A stretch of DNA of 64,000 bases from positions 53,384 through 117,383 of the forward strand of contig NZ_BMWB01000025.1 in the NCBI RefSeq assembly GCF_014651015.1. Reading direction: 5' to 3'. Source of the stretch: Streptomyces xantholiticus. GTDB taxonomy: Bacteria; Actinomycetota; Actinomycetes; Streptomycetales; Streptomycetaceae. The position numbers were made by a program, and so were the translations under genes. Positions 1 to 8,559 of this stretch are shown here, in pieces (positions within the stretch are counted from its first letter, which is position 1; each line of letters starts with the position of its first letter). The notes below the pieces were generated by a model. That model ran no database searches. It was not told the origin of the DNA and saw only the letters and a list, made by a program, of their open reading frames with translations.

Positions 1-29
1 CATAACGACTGTAGGCGCCGACTCTCAGT

Positions 30-49
30 CATGTCAAAATGCTGACATG
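30..49. promoter_or_regulatory. MarR-type operator overlapping a start codon
   Basis: Perfect inverted repeat CATGTCA-AAATGC-TGACATG with 7-bp arms and a 6-bp spacer. The right arm contains the ATG at 47 of the MarR gene, so a bound dimer would cover its start codon. Length and symmetry fit MarR-family operators, and the position suggests autorepression. It may also control a divergent gene left of the window. Binding by the neighbouring protein is inference. Confidence 0.6.
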
Positions 50-508
50 GATACTCCTGCACCCGCCCTGCCGCCCCACCCCACCGAGGACGTCACCGAG
101 CACGTGGGATACCGCCTCAAACGCGCCTCCGCCGCCCTGCGCACGGCCATGGACAAGGCCCTGCGCGAACACGACCTCACCGTCCCGCAGTACTCCTGCC
201 TCGAGCTCCTCGACCAGCAGCCGGGCCTGTCCAACGCCGACCTGGCCCGCGGCACCTTCGTCACACGCCAGTCCGCCAACGTCGTCCTGCGCGGCCTGAA
301 AGAAGCCGGCCTCATCACCCGGCCCGCCACCACCGACCAAGGCCGCGCCCTGCCGGTCCACCTCACCCCGGCGGGCAAGCAGCGCCTGCACACCGCCCGC
401 ACCGCCGTCTACGCCATCGAGGAACGCATGGTCAACGCCATTCCCGGCAAACGCCTGACGGCCCTCCTCAAAGACCTCGACACGATGGCCGAGGCTCTCG
501 GCGAGTGA
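47..508 (+). CDS. MarR family transcriptional regulator
   Basis: A 153-residue protein of normal MarR length. The winged helix-turn-helix occupies roughly residues 45-115: 'LTVPQYSCLELL' is followed by a recognition region 'FVTRQSANVVLRGLKEAGLI' and a wing ending in 'GRALPVHLTPAG'. Flanking helices at both ends would form the dimer interface. No ribosome binding site is visible; the ATG lies inside a palindrome, so a leaderless or very short leader is likely. MarR proteins usually repress themselves and a neighbouring efflux or detoxification gene on binding small phenolics. The controlled gene is not in the window, and the ligand cannot be told from sequence. Confidence 0.88.
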   Translation: MDTPAPALPPHPTEDVTEHVGYRLKRASAALRTAMDKALREHDLTVPQYSCLELLDQQPGLSNADLARGTFVTRQSANVVLRGLKEAGLITRPATTDQGRALPVHLTPAGKQRLHTARTAVYAIEERMVNAIPGKRLTALLKDLDTMAEALGE

Positions 509-683
509 GCAACGCACTTCCCTCCAGGCGCGTCCGCGAGGAGTTGGGCGCCGCAAGCGGGGCGAAGGTCGCCCTTGGCGCAAGGAGCGCGGCCACCGAG
601 GCCGGGTCCCGGTTCTCGAAAAACGCGGTGATGAACGCCTGGGCGGCCTCGAGGGTGTCCTGGTGCACGCTGTTAGTGATCAA
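468..683 (-). pseudogene. NTF2/SnoaL-like protein fragment
   Basis: An open frame begins at a TTG right after a stop, or at a GTG at 668. It encodes a stretch resembling the first helices of SnoaL/NTF2-like proteins: 'LEAAQAFITAFFENRDPASV' followed by 'AALLAPRATF'. Only about 45 residues look natural. The frame then runs into the 3' end of the convergent MarR gene, so the conserved sheet of this roughly 130-residue fold is missing. I read it as the 5' remnant of a truncated gene. The iron box at 733 lies about 50 bases upstream and might once have served it. Family assignment is tentative. Confidence 0.3.
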
Positions 684-732
684 CTACGACTGAGCGGCCG
701 CGCAGAACGGCCATACGTCAAAGACTAGCTAC

Positions 733-751
733 TAAGGTAAGGCGTGCCTAA
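733..751. promoter_or_regulatory. Iron box (DmdR/IdeR-type operator)
   Basis: The 19-mer TAAGGTAAGGCGTGCCTAA matches the actinobacterial iron-box consensus TTAGGTTAGGCTAACCTAA at 14 of 19 positions, including both conserved outer arms. In Streptomyces such sites are bound by DmdR1 with ferrous iron and lie before siderophore genes. No intact iron gene is adjacent: to the left is an NTF2-like fragment on the minus strand, to the right a transposase remnant. It therefore looks like an orphaned operator. From 752 to about 1017 I see nothing else I can support. Confidence 0.55.
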
Positions 752-1017
752 ATTCCCCTAGCCCGCAAGGGGTGTCAAGTCCGCGGGTACGCGCTGACCT
801 GTCCCGCCGTTCCGGCCGCGCCCCGAATATCCACCCATGTCGCATACCCCGCAGTTGGACCGCCCGACCCGGAACGCTTTGGAAAGACCCCTGGCCCCTC
901 TCCTCTTCACGGCCACGAGCGTGGTCGGCACCGCTCCGGCAGCTCATGCTCCCAGCAGTCCCACCACGGCATCGCAATCGTCAGCGGACTCTCCTGCGCG
1001 TGGACGAGGCCGAAGTG

Positions 1018-1372
1018 GTCCTGAAGACGGCCAGGGGAGGCTGCTGCGGCTGGCGCTGAAGGAGCTGCTGTTTTCCGACACCGCGCTGTCATCAGCCCGG
1101 ACGGTCCGGGGCCGTCGGCGGACGACGAGGGCGAGATCGTCTCCGTGGTGCTGGGGCAGCTTGATGAGGCGGAGAAACGGAAAGTCCGGGACCGGGCTGA
1201 GCATGTCCGAGAGGTGCTGACGGGCTATCGGTCTGGCAGTTCAGAAGTCGCACGCGACGATGAGCCTCGTCCCGAGTACTCGCCAGACAGGCCGTTGGAG
1301 GCCAGATACGCGGCGAAGATCGCCGAACTCGGAATGGGTTTGCGCACCTTGAAGAAGTGGATTGCCGGCGAG
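1018..1372 (+). pseudogene. Mu-like/integrase-type transposase, 5' remnant
   Basis: Two reading frames joined by a frameshift near 1080 reconstruct the N-terminal part of a large DDE transposase common in Streptomyces. One frame gives 'LLRLALKELLFSDTA'. The next gives 'RAVISPDGPGPSADDEGEIV', then a helical segment with 'VREVLTGYRSGS' and the helix-turn-helix 'AAKIAELGMGLRTLKKW'. The catalytic core is absent: the sequence switches at about 1372 to an unrelated ATPase domain. This is an insertion-sequence relic whose end has been fused to another gene. Confidence 0.6.
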
Positions 1373-2122
1373 CAGGACCCCGACCTGCTCGCCGGCCTCT
1401 TCAAGCTCGACCACCTGGCCACCCGCATGCGCCGCAATGGGGAGAACCTACTCGTCCTCGCGGGTGAGGAGGCGGGCCGCCGCTGGAGCGCCCCAGTCCG
1501 GCTCGTGGATGTCCTGCGGGCCGCCACCAGTGAGGTCGAGCAGTACCAGCGTGTGCACCTACGCGGACTGGTAACCGCGGACGTCGACGGCAGGGCAGTG
1601 AACGACATCGTTCACCTCATCGCGGAGCTGTTGGAGAACGCGACCGCGTTCTCCTCACCGGACACCGAGGTGCTCGTCACGAGCCGGCTTCTGTCCGGCG
1701 GCGGAGCGACGGTCGAAATCCAGGACAGCGGCATGGGCATGACTGCAAAGGACCTTGAGGATGCCAACGACAGGCTCCTGAACCCGCCAGTCGTCGATGT
1801 GTCGGTGGCACGGCGCATGGGCATGTTCGTCGTCGGCCAACTCTCCGGCCGCCACGGCATCCGCGTCCAGCTCCGCAGGTCATCCACCCGCGGCATCACA
1901 GCAGTCGTCAGGGTGCCCCAGAGGTTGGTCCGGGCACACGGGGATCACATGGATCCTCCCGGACTGTCAGCAAGTTACGACTCGGAAGGGCGCCTCACGG
2001 GCTGGCGCAACTACGACACGACCGAGCAACTCAACGACAGTACGCTGGTCGAACGGGCGCACCGGACACGCCGTCACAGCGCCCGCTCCACCAGCAAGGA
2101 GAAAGGACTACCGCGAATTTGA
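1145..2122 (+). CDS. Chimera: transposase HTH fused to a sensor-kinase ATP-binding domain
   Basis: A 325-residue open frame. Residues 1-75 are transposase-like, with a helix-turn-helix ending 'TLKKWIAGEQ'. Residues 76-265 match the C-terminal half of the large streptomycete nitrate-sensor or conservon-type histidine kinases: 'LDHLATRMRRNGENLLVLAG' is the dimerisation region, followed by the N box 'ELLENATAFSSPDT', the G1 box 'QDSGMGM' and 'GLFVV'-like 'GMFVVGQLSGRHGI'. The sensor and membrane parts normally present upstream are missing. The GTG start at 1145 lies within the transposase remnant with no clear ribosome binding site. It may be an untranslated gene relic or an expressed novel fusion. 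The join at about 1372 is seen directly; function is unknown. Confidence 0.5.
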   Translation: MVLGQLDEAEKRKVRDRAEHVREVLTGYRSGSSEVARDDEPRPEYSPDRPLEARYAAKIAELGMGLRTLKKWIAGEQDPDLLAGLFKLDHLATRMRRNGENLLVLAGEEAGRRWSAPVRLVDVLRAATSEVEQYQRVHLRGLVTADVDGRAVNDIVHLIAELLENATAFSSPDTEVLVTSRLLSGGGATVEIQDSGMGMTAKDLEDANDRLLNPPVVDVSVARRMGMFVVGQLSGRHGIRVQLRRSSTRGITAVVRVPQRLVRAHGDHMDPPGLSASYDSEGRLTGWRNYDTTEQLNDSTLVERAHRTRRHSARSTSKEKGLPRI

Positions 2123-2148
2123 CCTGGCCCGAGGTGAAGCCTGGCGCT

Positions 2149-2393
2149 CTCGCGTCTACTGGAAACCGTCACGTCAGATCCTGGGCCTGGACCGCCGCGA
2201 CCCGGCCGCCACCCCGGCCATGGCCGCACACCCCGCCGTACTCGACGCCATCGCCCGAGTCGTCACCGCAGCACACCGCCACAACCAGGTCTCCGTCTCG
2301 GCTACGCCGCCGCGCACCCCACGTCACCCCCTCCTCATCGGCCCCGGCTGCGACATACTCTCCATGGCCCCAGCCGCCCTGTTGCTGCCATGA
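2149..2393 (+). pseudogene. HpcH/HpaI aldolase-like C-terminal remnant
   Basis: One frame carries a coherent stretch, 'GLDRRDPAATPAMAAHPAVL' then 'DAIARVVTAAHRHN'. It resembles the segment of HpcH/HpaI aldolases in which a glycine-aspartate substrate loop precedes 'HPEVxxAIxxxxxxxxxxGK'. A later 'HPLLIGPGCDILSM' would correspond to the final strand. The N-terminal barrel and metal ligands are missing, and the frame is open into the upstream chimera. I treat it as a decayed fragment; the family call is moderate at best. Between 2394 and 2543 nothing else is apparent. Confidence 0.35.
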
Positions 2394-2543
2394 AGCTCAC
2401 GACATCCCTCATCCCAGCACCCCATCCCGGTTCGGACATCTCCGTTCTCTCCTGACACCTGGAGAGCCTGCCAAGGACTGCACTACTCCCTGGGCCGGTT
2501 CGAGCGGCAGGTCGCGAGGAACGGATCCCGGAGGACACCCCGT

Positions 2544-3521
2544 ATGCACCTTGAACGCCCCATCGCCTCGCCGATCTCGCCCTTCGGTCTGGGCCTGGCC
2601 GCCGTCGGCCGTCCCGGTTACATCAATCTGGGTCGTGACGCGGACCTGCCCGCAGACCGCTCGGCCACCGTTCTGCGCGCCCATGCCCACCGGCTGCTTG
2701 ACGCGGCCTACGCCCGGGGCGTGCGGTACTTCGACGCCGCCCGCTCCTACGGCCGGGCCGAGGAGTTCCTCGCCACTTGGCTGGAGGCCCGTCCCGATGC
2801 GCGGGATGTGGTGATCGGCAGCAAGTGGGGCTACATCTACACCGCCGACTGGCGCACGGACGTCGAGGTCCACGAGGTCAAGGACCACAGCACCGCGACG
2901 TACGACCGGCAGCTCGCGGAGACGCGTGCGCTGCTGGGCACCCGGCTCGACCTCTACCAGATCCACTCGGTCACCCCGGACAGCCCGGCGCTGACCGACT
3001 CCGCATTGCACGACCGGCTGCGCCGGCTCGCCGCAGAGGGGGTGACCATCGGACTGTCCACCAGCGGCCCGGCCCAGGCGGAAGCCATCCGGGCCGCGCT
3101 GGAGATCACGGTGGACGGCGAACCGCTCTTCGGCTGCGTGCAGGCCACCTACAACCTCATGGAGCCGTCAGCGGGGCCGGCGCTGGCCGAAGCACACGCC
3201 ACCGGGCGCACGGTGATCGTCAAGGAGGCCATGGCAAACGGACGCCTGGCCGATCGGCACGCCACGGGGCGGGACACCGTCATGCTGCGCGAGATCGCAC
3301 AGGAGACCGGCGCGCCGTGCGACGCCGTGGCTCTGGGCGCGGTCGCCGCGCGGCCCTGGGCGGACATCGTCCTCTCCGGCGCAGCCACGATCGAGCAACT
3401 CACCAGCAACCTCTTGGCGGCGGACCTGCACCTCAATCCCGATCAGATGGAACGGCTTGGCGGGCTGGCCGAGTCCGCCGGAGCCTACTGGGCGCATAGA
3501 TCGCGGCTGGCCTGGGCATGA
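2544..3521 (+). CDS. Aldo/keto reductase
   Basis: A complete 325-residue NADPH-dependent aldo/keto reductase, cytoplasmic, reducing a carbonyl to an alcohol. The catalytic tetrad is visible: Asp and Tyr in 'YFDAARSYG', Lys in 'IGSKWGY' and His in 'YQIHSV'. The phosphate-binding end shows 'VLSGAATIEQLTSN'. The ATG has a good ribosome binding site (GGAGG, nine bases upstream). It is bounded by an aldolase remnant and a transposase relic, so it stands alone and its substrate cannot be inferred. It is closest in style to the L-galactose dehydrogenase/oxidoreductase branch often seen as single genes in actinomycetes. Confidence 0.9.
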   Translation: MHLERPIASPISPFGLGLAAVGRPGYINLGRDADLPADRSATVLRAHAHRLLDAAYARGVRYFDAARSYGRAEEFLATWLEARPDARDVVIGSKWGYIYTADWRTDVEVHEVKDHSTATYDRQLAETRALLGTRLDLYQIHSVTPDSPALTDSALHDRLRRLAAEGVTIGLSTSGPAQAEAIRAALEITVDGEPLFGCVQATYNLMEPSAGPALAEAHATGRTVIVKEAMANGRLADRHATGRDTVMLREIAQETGAPCDAVALGAVAARPWADIVLSGAATIEQLTSNLLAADLHLNPDQMERLGGLAESAGAYWAHRSRLAWA

Positions 3522-3689
3522 GAGGTCCGGGCCGCGACCCGCCCCCAGCCGTACGCTCACATCCCGAGAACTGCGCATCCGCACCGTGTGTATCCACCCG
3601 ACCGTCCGGAGCGGCACCGGGTCCATCTGCCGAGGATCCGCGAGACGAAGAGAGACACACAGCTGCCGACAGCGGTGAGACGCACAGAA

Positions 3690-4141
3690 CCGCAGGTCAT
3701 GCTGTCCGAGGTGGGAAGCGGTCCTGTTTCGGCGGGCGCCCCTTTGCCGGGCCCGTTCCTGGTCGGCAGCGGCTTCCTCCAGGGCCTCCATGACCTTCTT
3801 GCCGATGCACATCCCGGCGGCGTCGTGGTGGGCACGGGCGGTGGTGGAGTCCACACTGACCAAGGACAAGTCCGTCTGCCCCTGGCGGGCGGCCTCAGCG
3901 ATCACGCCTTCCAGCAGCGCGGTGAAGACGCCGGCGTCCCTCCAGACCCGGAAGCGGCCGTAGACCGTCGGCCACGGGCCGAACTCGCCCGAATCTCCCG
4001 CCACTGACTGCTGGTGCGGAACCCCCGGATCACCCCCTCGAACTGCTCACGCAGCCGCTCGGGGTACGGGCCGTACTCTCCCATCGGCAGGAACGGCTCG
4101 ATCAACTTCCACTGCTCGTCGGTGAGTTTCCTGCGCGTCAC
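3690..4141 (-). pseudogene. IS5-family transposase, truncated and frameshifted
   Basis: Starting at a GTG with a GGAAG-type ribosome binding site, the first frame reads 'VTRRKLTDEQWKLIEPFLP' and runs to 'SSQWREI'. A frameshift near 4000 continues with 'FGPWPTVYGRFRVWRDAGVF' and the catalytic-aspartate strand 'LSLVSVDSTTARAHHDAAG'. Homology stops near 3690, about 140 residues in, so the rest of the DDE domain is lost. Part of the same element recurs on the plus strand at 15,380-15,480. The 168 bases between the aldo/keto reductase and this relic hold nothing I recognise. Confidence 0.8.
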
Positions 4142-4370
4142 GATCGTCTTCCTGCCGGATCCGGCTTCCAGACGCTCAGCGCCAGATCGCGCCCTCCCGG
4201 CGTTCGAGTCGGGTCTGATCGTGTCGCGTGGGGTAGGGCTGCCCCCGTCTCTGGCCATTCGAGATTGCCGGATCCGGGCACCAAGCGCGGGCACGACCTT
4301 GCCGCTCTCCGGCCTGTTGCCGATCGGCGGTGTGTGGCTCAATGCTCCCGGAGCGAAGGGGGCAACGGCG

Positions 4371-5153
4371 ATGGCTGTGCAGACGGCGGAGCAGGGGGAG
4401 TCGGCCCGGCCCGGGAAGGCGTGGCTGCGTGCGGTGGCCTGGACGCTGCTTGGACTGGTATTGCTGGCGGTCTCTGCGGTCCCGAGCATTTCGGTGCCCA
4501 AGCGGATCGCCGATGAGAAGGCCTTCTTGGAAGCACAGCCGTGCGGCAGCGAGGAGGCGGCAGGGGTCTTGGCCGACTGCATGCGCACGATCCGCGGGAC
4601 GGTTCGCTCTGCCGAGGACGCCAGGAGCGGTAGAGCGATGGTCTTCCGCGTGCAGTTGCAGGCTCCTGTTCCGGGCCCCGCCGCTCGGCCGATGCACCTC
4701 GATTCGCACGGCGAGTTGTCGGAACTCATCAAGCCGGGGGACGAGGTGGAGGTCACCGCCTGGCGGAACGTCCAGGTCGCCGTCAGCCACGACGGGATCA
4801 GCGAGACGCTCCCCGGGCTGCCGGACCAGAAGGCCACCATGCTCGTCGGGCTCACGCTGGCCGGTGTCTGGCTGGCGAGCTTGGCCTTCATCGCGGCGTT
4901 CGGCAGCGCCCGGCGGCCTCAGTGCTTCGCCACCGATCGCCGATGCGCACCCCGGGTCCGGTTCGGCCCGGCGAAGTGCGTAGGCGTGGTGGCCGCACCG
5001 CTCGCCGCGGCGTACCTCGCTAGCCACATCTGGGACGCCTGGACGGCAGTGGTGATGACGGTGGCCATCTGGGCGCTGATAGCGCTCCCAGTCACGATCG
5101 CCGCCCTGCTCTGGCACCGAGGTCAACCTCTCACCGCCCGGCGCCCCGCTTGA
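4371..5153 (+). CDS. Hypothetical membrane protein
   Basis: A 260-residue integral membrane protein that I do not recognise. The chosen ATG is preceded by a purine-rich site (GAAGGGGG) at good spacing. The frame stays open upstream only because it crosses the antisense transposase relic. A first hydrophobic helix lies at about residues 22-42 ('TLLGLVLLAVSAVPSI'), then a roughly 110-residue extracytoplasmic part with two cysteines ('PCGSEEAAGVLADC') and a small beta-rich domain. Three further membrane spans follow ('MLVGLTLAGVWLASLAFIAA', 'CVGVVAAPLAAAYLA' and 'AVVMTVAIWALIALPVTIAA'). This resembles the many membrane sensors or scaffold proteins of Streptomyces. No neighbour helps with function. 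Confidence 0.65.
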   Translation: MAVQTAEQGESARPGKAWLRAVAWTLLGLVLLAVSAVPSISVPKRIADEKAFLEAQPCGSEEAAGVLADCMRTIRGTVRSAEDARSGRAMVFRVQLQAPVPGPAARPMHLDSHGELSELIKPGDEVEVTAWRNVQVAVSHDGISETLPGLPDQKATMLVGLTLAGVWLASLAFIAAFGSARRPQCFATDRRCAPRVRFGPAKCVGVVAAPLAAAYLASHIWDAWTAVVMTVAIWALIALPVTIAALLWHRGQPLTARRPA

Positions 5154-5222
5154 CGCCGAGCACGGCCGGGCCGGCTGAAGCGCTCAGTCCCACAGCTGGG
5201 TTCCGGCCCTTCGTCGCTGCTC

Positions 5223-5615
5223 GTGCCCCTACAGGTCGACGTCGATGCCGTGATGCCCGCGACCATCGACACCCCGCACTTCGAGCAGGCGGCCAACTAC
5301 ACCGGGCGCAAAGTGGTCGCCATGCCTCCCGTCCACAGCCCTGAGCGGGTTGCCCGGGCCATCGTGGATCTGGTCCGCCACCCACGTCGCGAAGTGGTGG
5401 TCGGCCCCGCGGGCCGCGCTCTGGTACGCCGTTTTCGGATGACGCCGGGAATCGCGGCGCGGGCGATGGCACGGCAGACGGACGAGACCGATCTGTCTCA
5501 GGACGAGAAGGCTCCGGTCACTCACGGAGCACGCACGTACCGGCTCTCGGAGAGGGGGCGGTGCAGGGCGGCTGGAACGGGCGGCGGCGCTCCGCGATGC
5601 GCAGGACGGCCGTAG
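5223..5615 (+). pseudogene. Short-chain dehydrogenase, C-terminal fragment
   Basis: The frame carries the C-terminal third of a classical SDR: 'VMPATIDTPHFEQAANYTGR' is followed by 'VAMPPVHSPERVARAIVDL' and 'HPRREVVVGPAGRALVRRF'. These are the substrate-loop and last-helix regions of the SDR branch with a long C-terminal tail. The NAD(P)-binding GxxxGxG and the catalytic Tyr-Lys pair are absent upstream, so this is a truncated relic. The stop at 5615 is arbitrary. Nothing supportable is seen from 5616 to 5975. Confidence 0.65.
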
Positions 5616-5975
5616 CCGCCGCGCTGGCGGGAGCGGCCGTGACCGCTGCGCGGCGGATGAGTCGTGGTCCGGCGGGGGCCTGACCGGCACCCGGCCGTGT
5701 GCGGGTTCCCCACACGCACTCGGCGCCCCATGCAGGACGCCGAACGCACTGCGACCAGATCCAGTCGGTGGCGCGAACGTAGGGGACCAAGGTGCGTATG
5801 CGACATGGGACTGGTGCCCTCGAGTGCTTAGCCGCCCTGCTCCGCCACCATCCATCGAGGAGAGCCGCCAACACATCGAGGGGCAAGCTCCCAGACGACG
5901 ACCGGTCGGTGCCCAGGCTTTCCCGGAGGTCCCGGCCGGACGCCACTGGCATCGCGCCGCGGCAGCGCTCGGAGT

Positions 5976-6089
5976 TCAGCTCCGGGCGGGGATCAGCTGC
6001 GCCCGGCCGTGGAGCAGTACGAGCACGGCGTCTTCCTGGTTGAGCAGTGTGCGGACATGTTCGCCCGTGATCACCGGATCGCGTCCCAC
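5976..6089 (-). CDS. Possible small ORF downstream of the P450
   Basis: A 37-codon frame with a GTG start lies about 35 bases downstream of the P450 stop on the same strand. Its translation looks protein-like, with 'DPVITGEHVRTLLNQEDAVL' followed by 'VLLHGRAQLIPA', a helix then a strand. It could be a genuine small protein co-transcribed with the P450, or the end of a longer decayed gene. No family is recognised. Confidence 0.25.
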   Translation of the reverse strand: MGRDPVITGEHVRTLLNQEDAVLVLLHGRAQLIPARS

Positions 6090-6122
6090 TCCCCTGATCG
6101 CGTCCCTCTCCCCTGGTGGCCG

Positions 6123-7397
6123 TTAGCCCGCCGACTGCCTGAAGCCGAGTGCGGGCACCGGTACACGGACGGCCTCGATGACGAATCCGCTGCGCACCCG
6201 CGCCGGGATGCGGTTCAGCGGGATGCTCAGGTCCTGTTTCGGCACGTCGTACTCCAGGCGTGCCAGCCGTGGCCCGACGGATCGCAGGAGTGCGATCGTG
6301 ACGTCCTCACCGGGGCAGCGGTGGCCGGTGGCGCGGTCGCCGCCGCCCTGCGGGACGAGTTCGTCCCGGTGGGGCGGCCTCTCCAGGAAGCGCTGTGGGT
6401 CGAAGGTGTACGGGGTGTCCCAGAGGTCGGGGTCGTGGTCCTGTCCGTACAGGTCGAGGAGGATCAAGGTGCCGGACGGGATGGGTTCCCCCCGCCACTC
6501 CAGGTCGGTGACGGCCCGGCCACCGAGGAAGGGGGCGAAGGGGTAGAAGCGCCGCAACTCGTGGGCGAAGGCCACGGCGTAGGCGGGGTCGTCGTCGCCC
6601 AGCCGTTCCCGGACGTCGGGCCTGAGGCGCAGCGCGTGACCGGCGTAGGCGACGAACCAGCACACCGCGACGGTCGGACGGATGACATTGAGCAGTTCGA
6701 CGGCGGCGGTGTGCGGGTCAAGGAGTCGGCCATCGGCGTCCCCGTGCCGGACCACGACGTCCAGTGCCGACCCGGCCGGCGCGGTGGTGGCTTCCTCCCG
6801 TACGTCTTCGACCAGACGCCCCAGCCACGCCTCACTGCGGGACCGCGCACGGCGAGCCCGCCAGTGGCGCAGCCCGGGCGTGGCGAAGCCGTCGACCATG
6901 GCGACCAGGTCCCGGGCCACCGACTCCGCGTCGTCGAGGGGGATTCCGGCCCACCGGCAGACGCCTCGGGTCAGAACCCGGCTCGCCTCGTCGAACAGGA
7001 CGACCGCCGGACGGCCGGGCCACGACTCCACGGCTTGGTCCCACGCCCCGGCGACGCATTCAACGAGGCGGTCGACCGCCTCCGGCCCGGTGAGCAGGGA
7101 GAGGAACATCTCCTTACGCACCCGGTGATCCCGGCCGTCCAGGGTGTGTACGGCTCCGTGACCGAAGAGTGTGCTGAGCACCGGACCGGGAAACGCCGTA
7201 CGACGCTCCACACGCCGTTCGTCGTAGAAGAACCGCACCGCTTCCGGACCGTGCAGGGCGACGGCGTGCTGTCCCATGACCCGCGCGCGCACCAGGGGGG
7301 CGGTGGTACGGCGCCGACGGTCGGGCAGCCAGGCGTACCCCTTGGCAAGAACGGCGAGTGAGCTGTCGACGAGCGGGGGGCGATGACTCTGATTCAT
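6123..7397 (-). CDS. CYP152-type cytochrome P450 (fatty-acid peroxygenase-like)
   Basis: A 424-residue P450 of the CYP152 group, which uses hydrogen peroxide to hydroxylate or decarboxylate fatty acids without a reductase partner. The diagnostic I-helix pair Arg-Pro, which binds the substrate carboxylate and replaces the usual acid-alcohol pair, is present in 'ELLNVIRPTVAVCW'. The haem-thiolate loop reads 'GGGDRATGHRCPGEDVTI', with the axial Cys in the CYP152 pattern. The start ATG gives the usual family length; a longer in-frame N-terminus is arginine-rich and unlikely. No ferredoxin or reductase gene is adjacent, as expected for a peroxygenase. Whether it makes alkenes or hydroxy acids cannot be read from sequence. 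Confidence 0.88.
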   Translation of the reverse strand: MNQSHRPPLVDSSLAVLAKGYAWLPDRRRRTTAPLVRARVMGQHAVALHGPEAVRFFYDERRVERRTAFPGPVLSTLFGHGAVHTLDGRDHRVRKEMFLSLLTGPEAVDRLVECVAGAWDQAVESWPGRPAVVLFDEASRVLTRGVCRWAGIPLDDAESVARDLVAMVDGFATPGLRHWRARRARSRSEAWLGRLVEDVREEATTAPAGSALDVVVRHGDADGRLLDPHTAAVELLNVIRPTVAVCWFVAYAGHALRLRPDVRERLGDDDPAYAVAFAHELRRFYPFAPFLGGRAVTDLEWRGEPIPSGTLILLDLYGQDHDPDLWDTPYTFDPQRFLERPPHRDELVPQGGGDRATGHRCPGEDVTIALLRSVGPRLARLEYDVPKQDLSIPLNRIPARVRSGFVIEAVRVPVPALGFRQSAG

Positions 7398-7639
7398 GGT
7401 GCCCCGAGTGCCCGCCGCCCCAGACCGGAAACGCGGCCGGCCCCCGCTCACCCGAACAGGTACGGCCTTTCCCAAGCCCATGAGCGGCGGCCCATGACCA
7501 GTTCGCCCGGCTCGGACCGCCACCACGACCACCTCGTCATCCACCCCCGCAGTGGTATCGCCAACAGCGCGGCCCATCAATCTGACCACCGCCTCGACAC
7601 CGCTCGAGCGAACTCGTTCGGCGGCTACGAACGGGAGAG

Positions 7640-7668
7640 GCCCGGCCTTCCAGAAAGGAAGACCGGGC
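7640..7668 (-). terminator. Hairpin terminator after the KGG-protein gene
   Basis: Twelve-base arms GCCCGGCCTTCC and GGAAGACCGGGC pair with one mismatch around a five-base loop. It lies about 20 bases past the stop of the small minus-strand gene and before the P450. There is no long T tract, as is usual for streptomycete terminators. Confidence 0.5.
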
Positions 7669-7690
7669 TCATGCTGAAGGCGACATCGGG

Positions 7691-7787
7691 CTACCGCTGC
7701 CCGCCGCTCTCACGTCCGCCCTTCTGGCCGGCCTCCGAAGCTCGCGCCGGCGTTCGCGAGGTTCCCTGAGTTGTTGGACGCAGCCAT
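7691..7787 (-). pseudogene. KGG-repeat stress protein with a one-base frameshift
   Basis: A very small gene with an excellent ribosome binding site (AAGGAG, seven bases before ATG). It starts 'MAASNNSGNLAN' in frame 1 and continues after an indel as 'ASEAGQKGGRESGGQR' before TAG. Together these reproduce the short con-10/KGG stress-protein family (NSGNFAN...A..AG.KGG), which is hydrophilic and linked to stationary phase or desiccation. The span is 97 bases, one more than 32 codons, so a single extra base separates the two halves near 7747. It is either a genuine null mutation or a sequencing indel. A hairpin terminator follows. Confidence 0.7.
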
Positions 7788-8559
7788 GACTGCTCCTTCC
7801 CTCACGTCGCTGTGGTTCCTCACAGCATGTGTCCAGGGCGAGGTAGGTCAATCGGCACTCATACGACGTTTTACTGACTATTGGTCACCCCCTCGCCCGT
7901 GGCGCCAGGCGCGCGGCGCCGCCGGGCGCTGCTGTGCCGTCCGGCTTGGGAGCGCGGTCTCATCACCGCCGGGACAGCACACGATCTGACCGCGGGCGGC
8001 GAGGACCACATCGCAGCCGTCGCACCGCTTCGAAGGGGCCAGCCGAAGACGTGGTGACCGGCGGCGGACTCAATCCGGCGCTGCCGACCGGCCAGGGCCG
8101 CTGCTGGTCGCAGGCGTGGCCTTCTCCGCCATCGAGGCGGAACTACCGCCGCTCCCCATGCCAGATGTGGGTCCCGCCTATAGGTGCGCCGCATCATGCC
8201 TGCCCGCACCGAGCGCTTCCCGCCACCGGGCGAGCTGCGGCTGAACGCCGTCGTCCATCAGGACAGCCATCCCCTGCACCACGGTGGCCGAGAGGGCGCT
8301 TTGGGGGCTGGCTCTGGTTCTTCGTACAGCCCATCCCAGTGTGACCATTTCTGCACACTCCTGTCTTTCCTTTTTCACGCGAGGGCAGTTTCGGGCAGAG
8401 TTGGGTGATGGGCAGCAGCATCGCCCAGTTATTAGCATCTTCTGCATTCGGGGATTTTCTCGCTCTGTCCGGGGTGGGCAGTGATGGCGCGAGGACCTTC
8501 ACGCATCTCATATGATTTGCGTCATCCACTATTTCTCTTGTTCCTGGGGGGACTTTCGT
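7788..8559. other. Gene-poor interval before the polysaccharide operon
   Basis: About 770 bases without a gene I can support. Frames on both strands are short and low in natural-looking protein. The last 220 bases, from about 8340, are visibly less GC-rich than the surroundings and contain T-rich runs, which fits a promoter region for the operon that starts at 8560. Confidence 0.4.

Noticed and set aside
6009..7361. A 450-codon plus-strand frame
   Set aside because: It is antisense to the CYP152 gene with its haem-thiolate and Arg-Pro motifs; high third-position GC leaves the opposite strand open.
7934..8447. A possible TetR-like C-terminal segment on the minus strand
   Set aside because: Only about 30 residues look protein-like and no helix-turn-helix is present in any frame.
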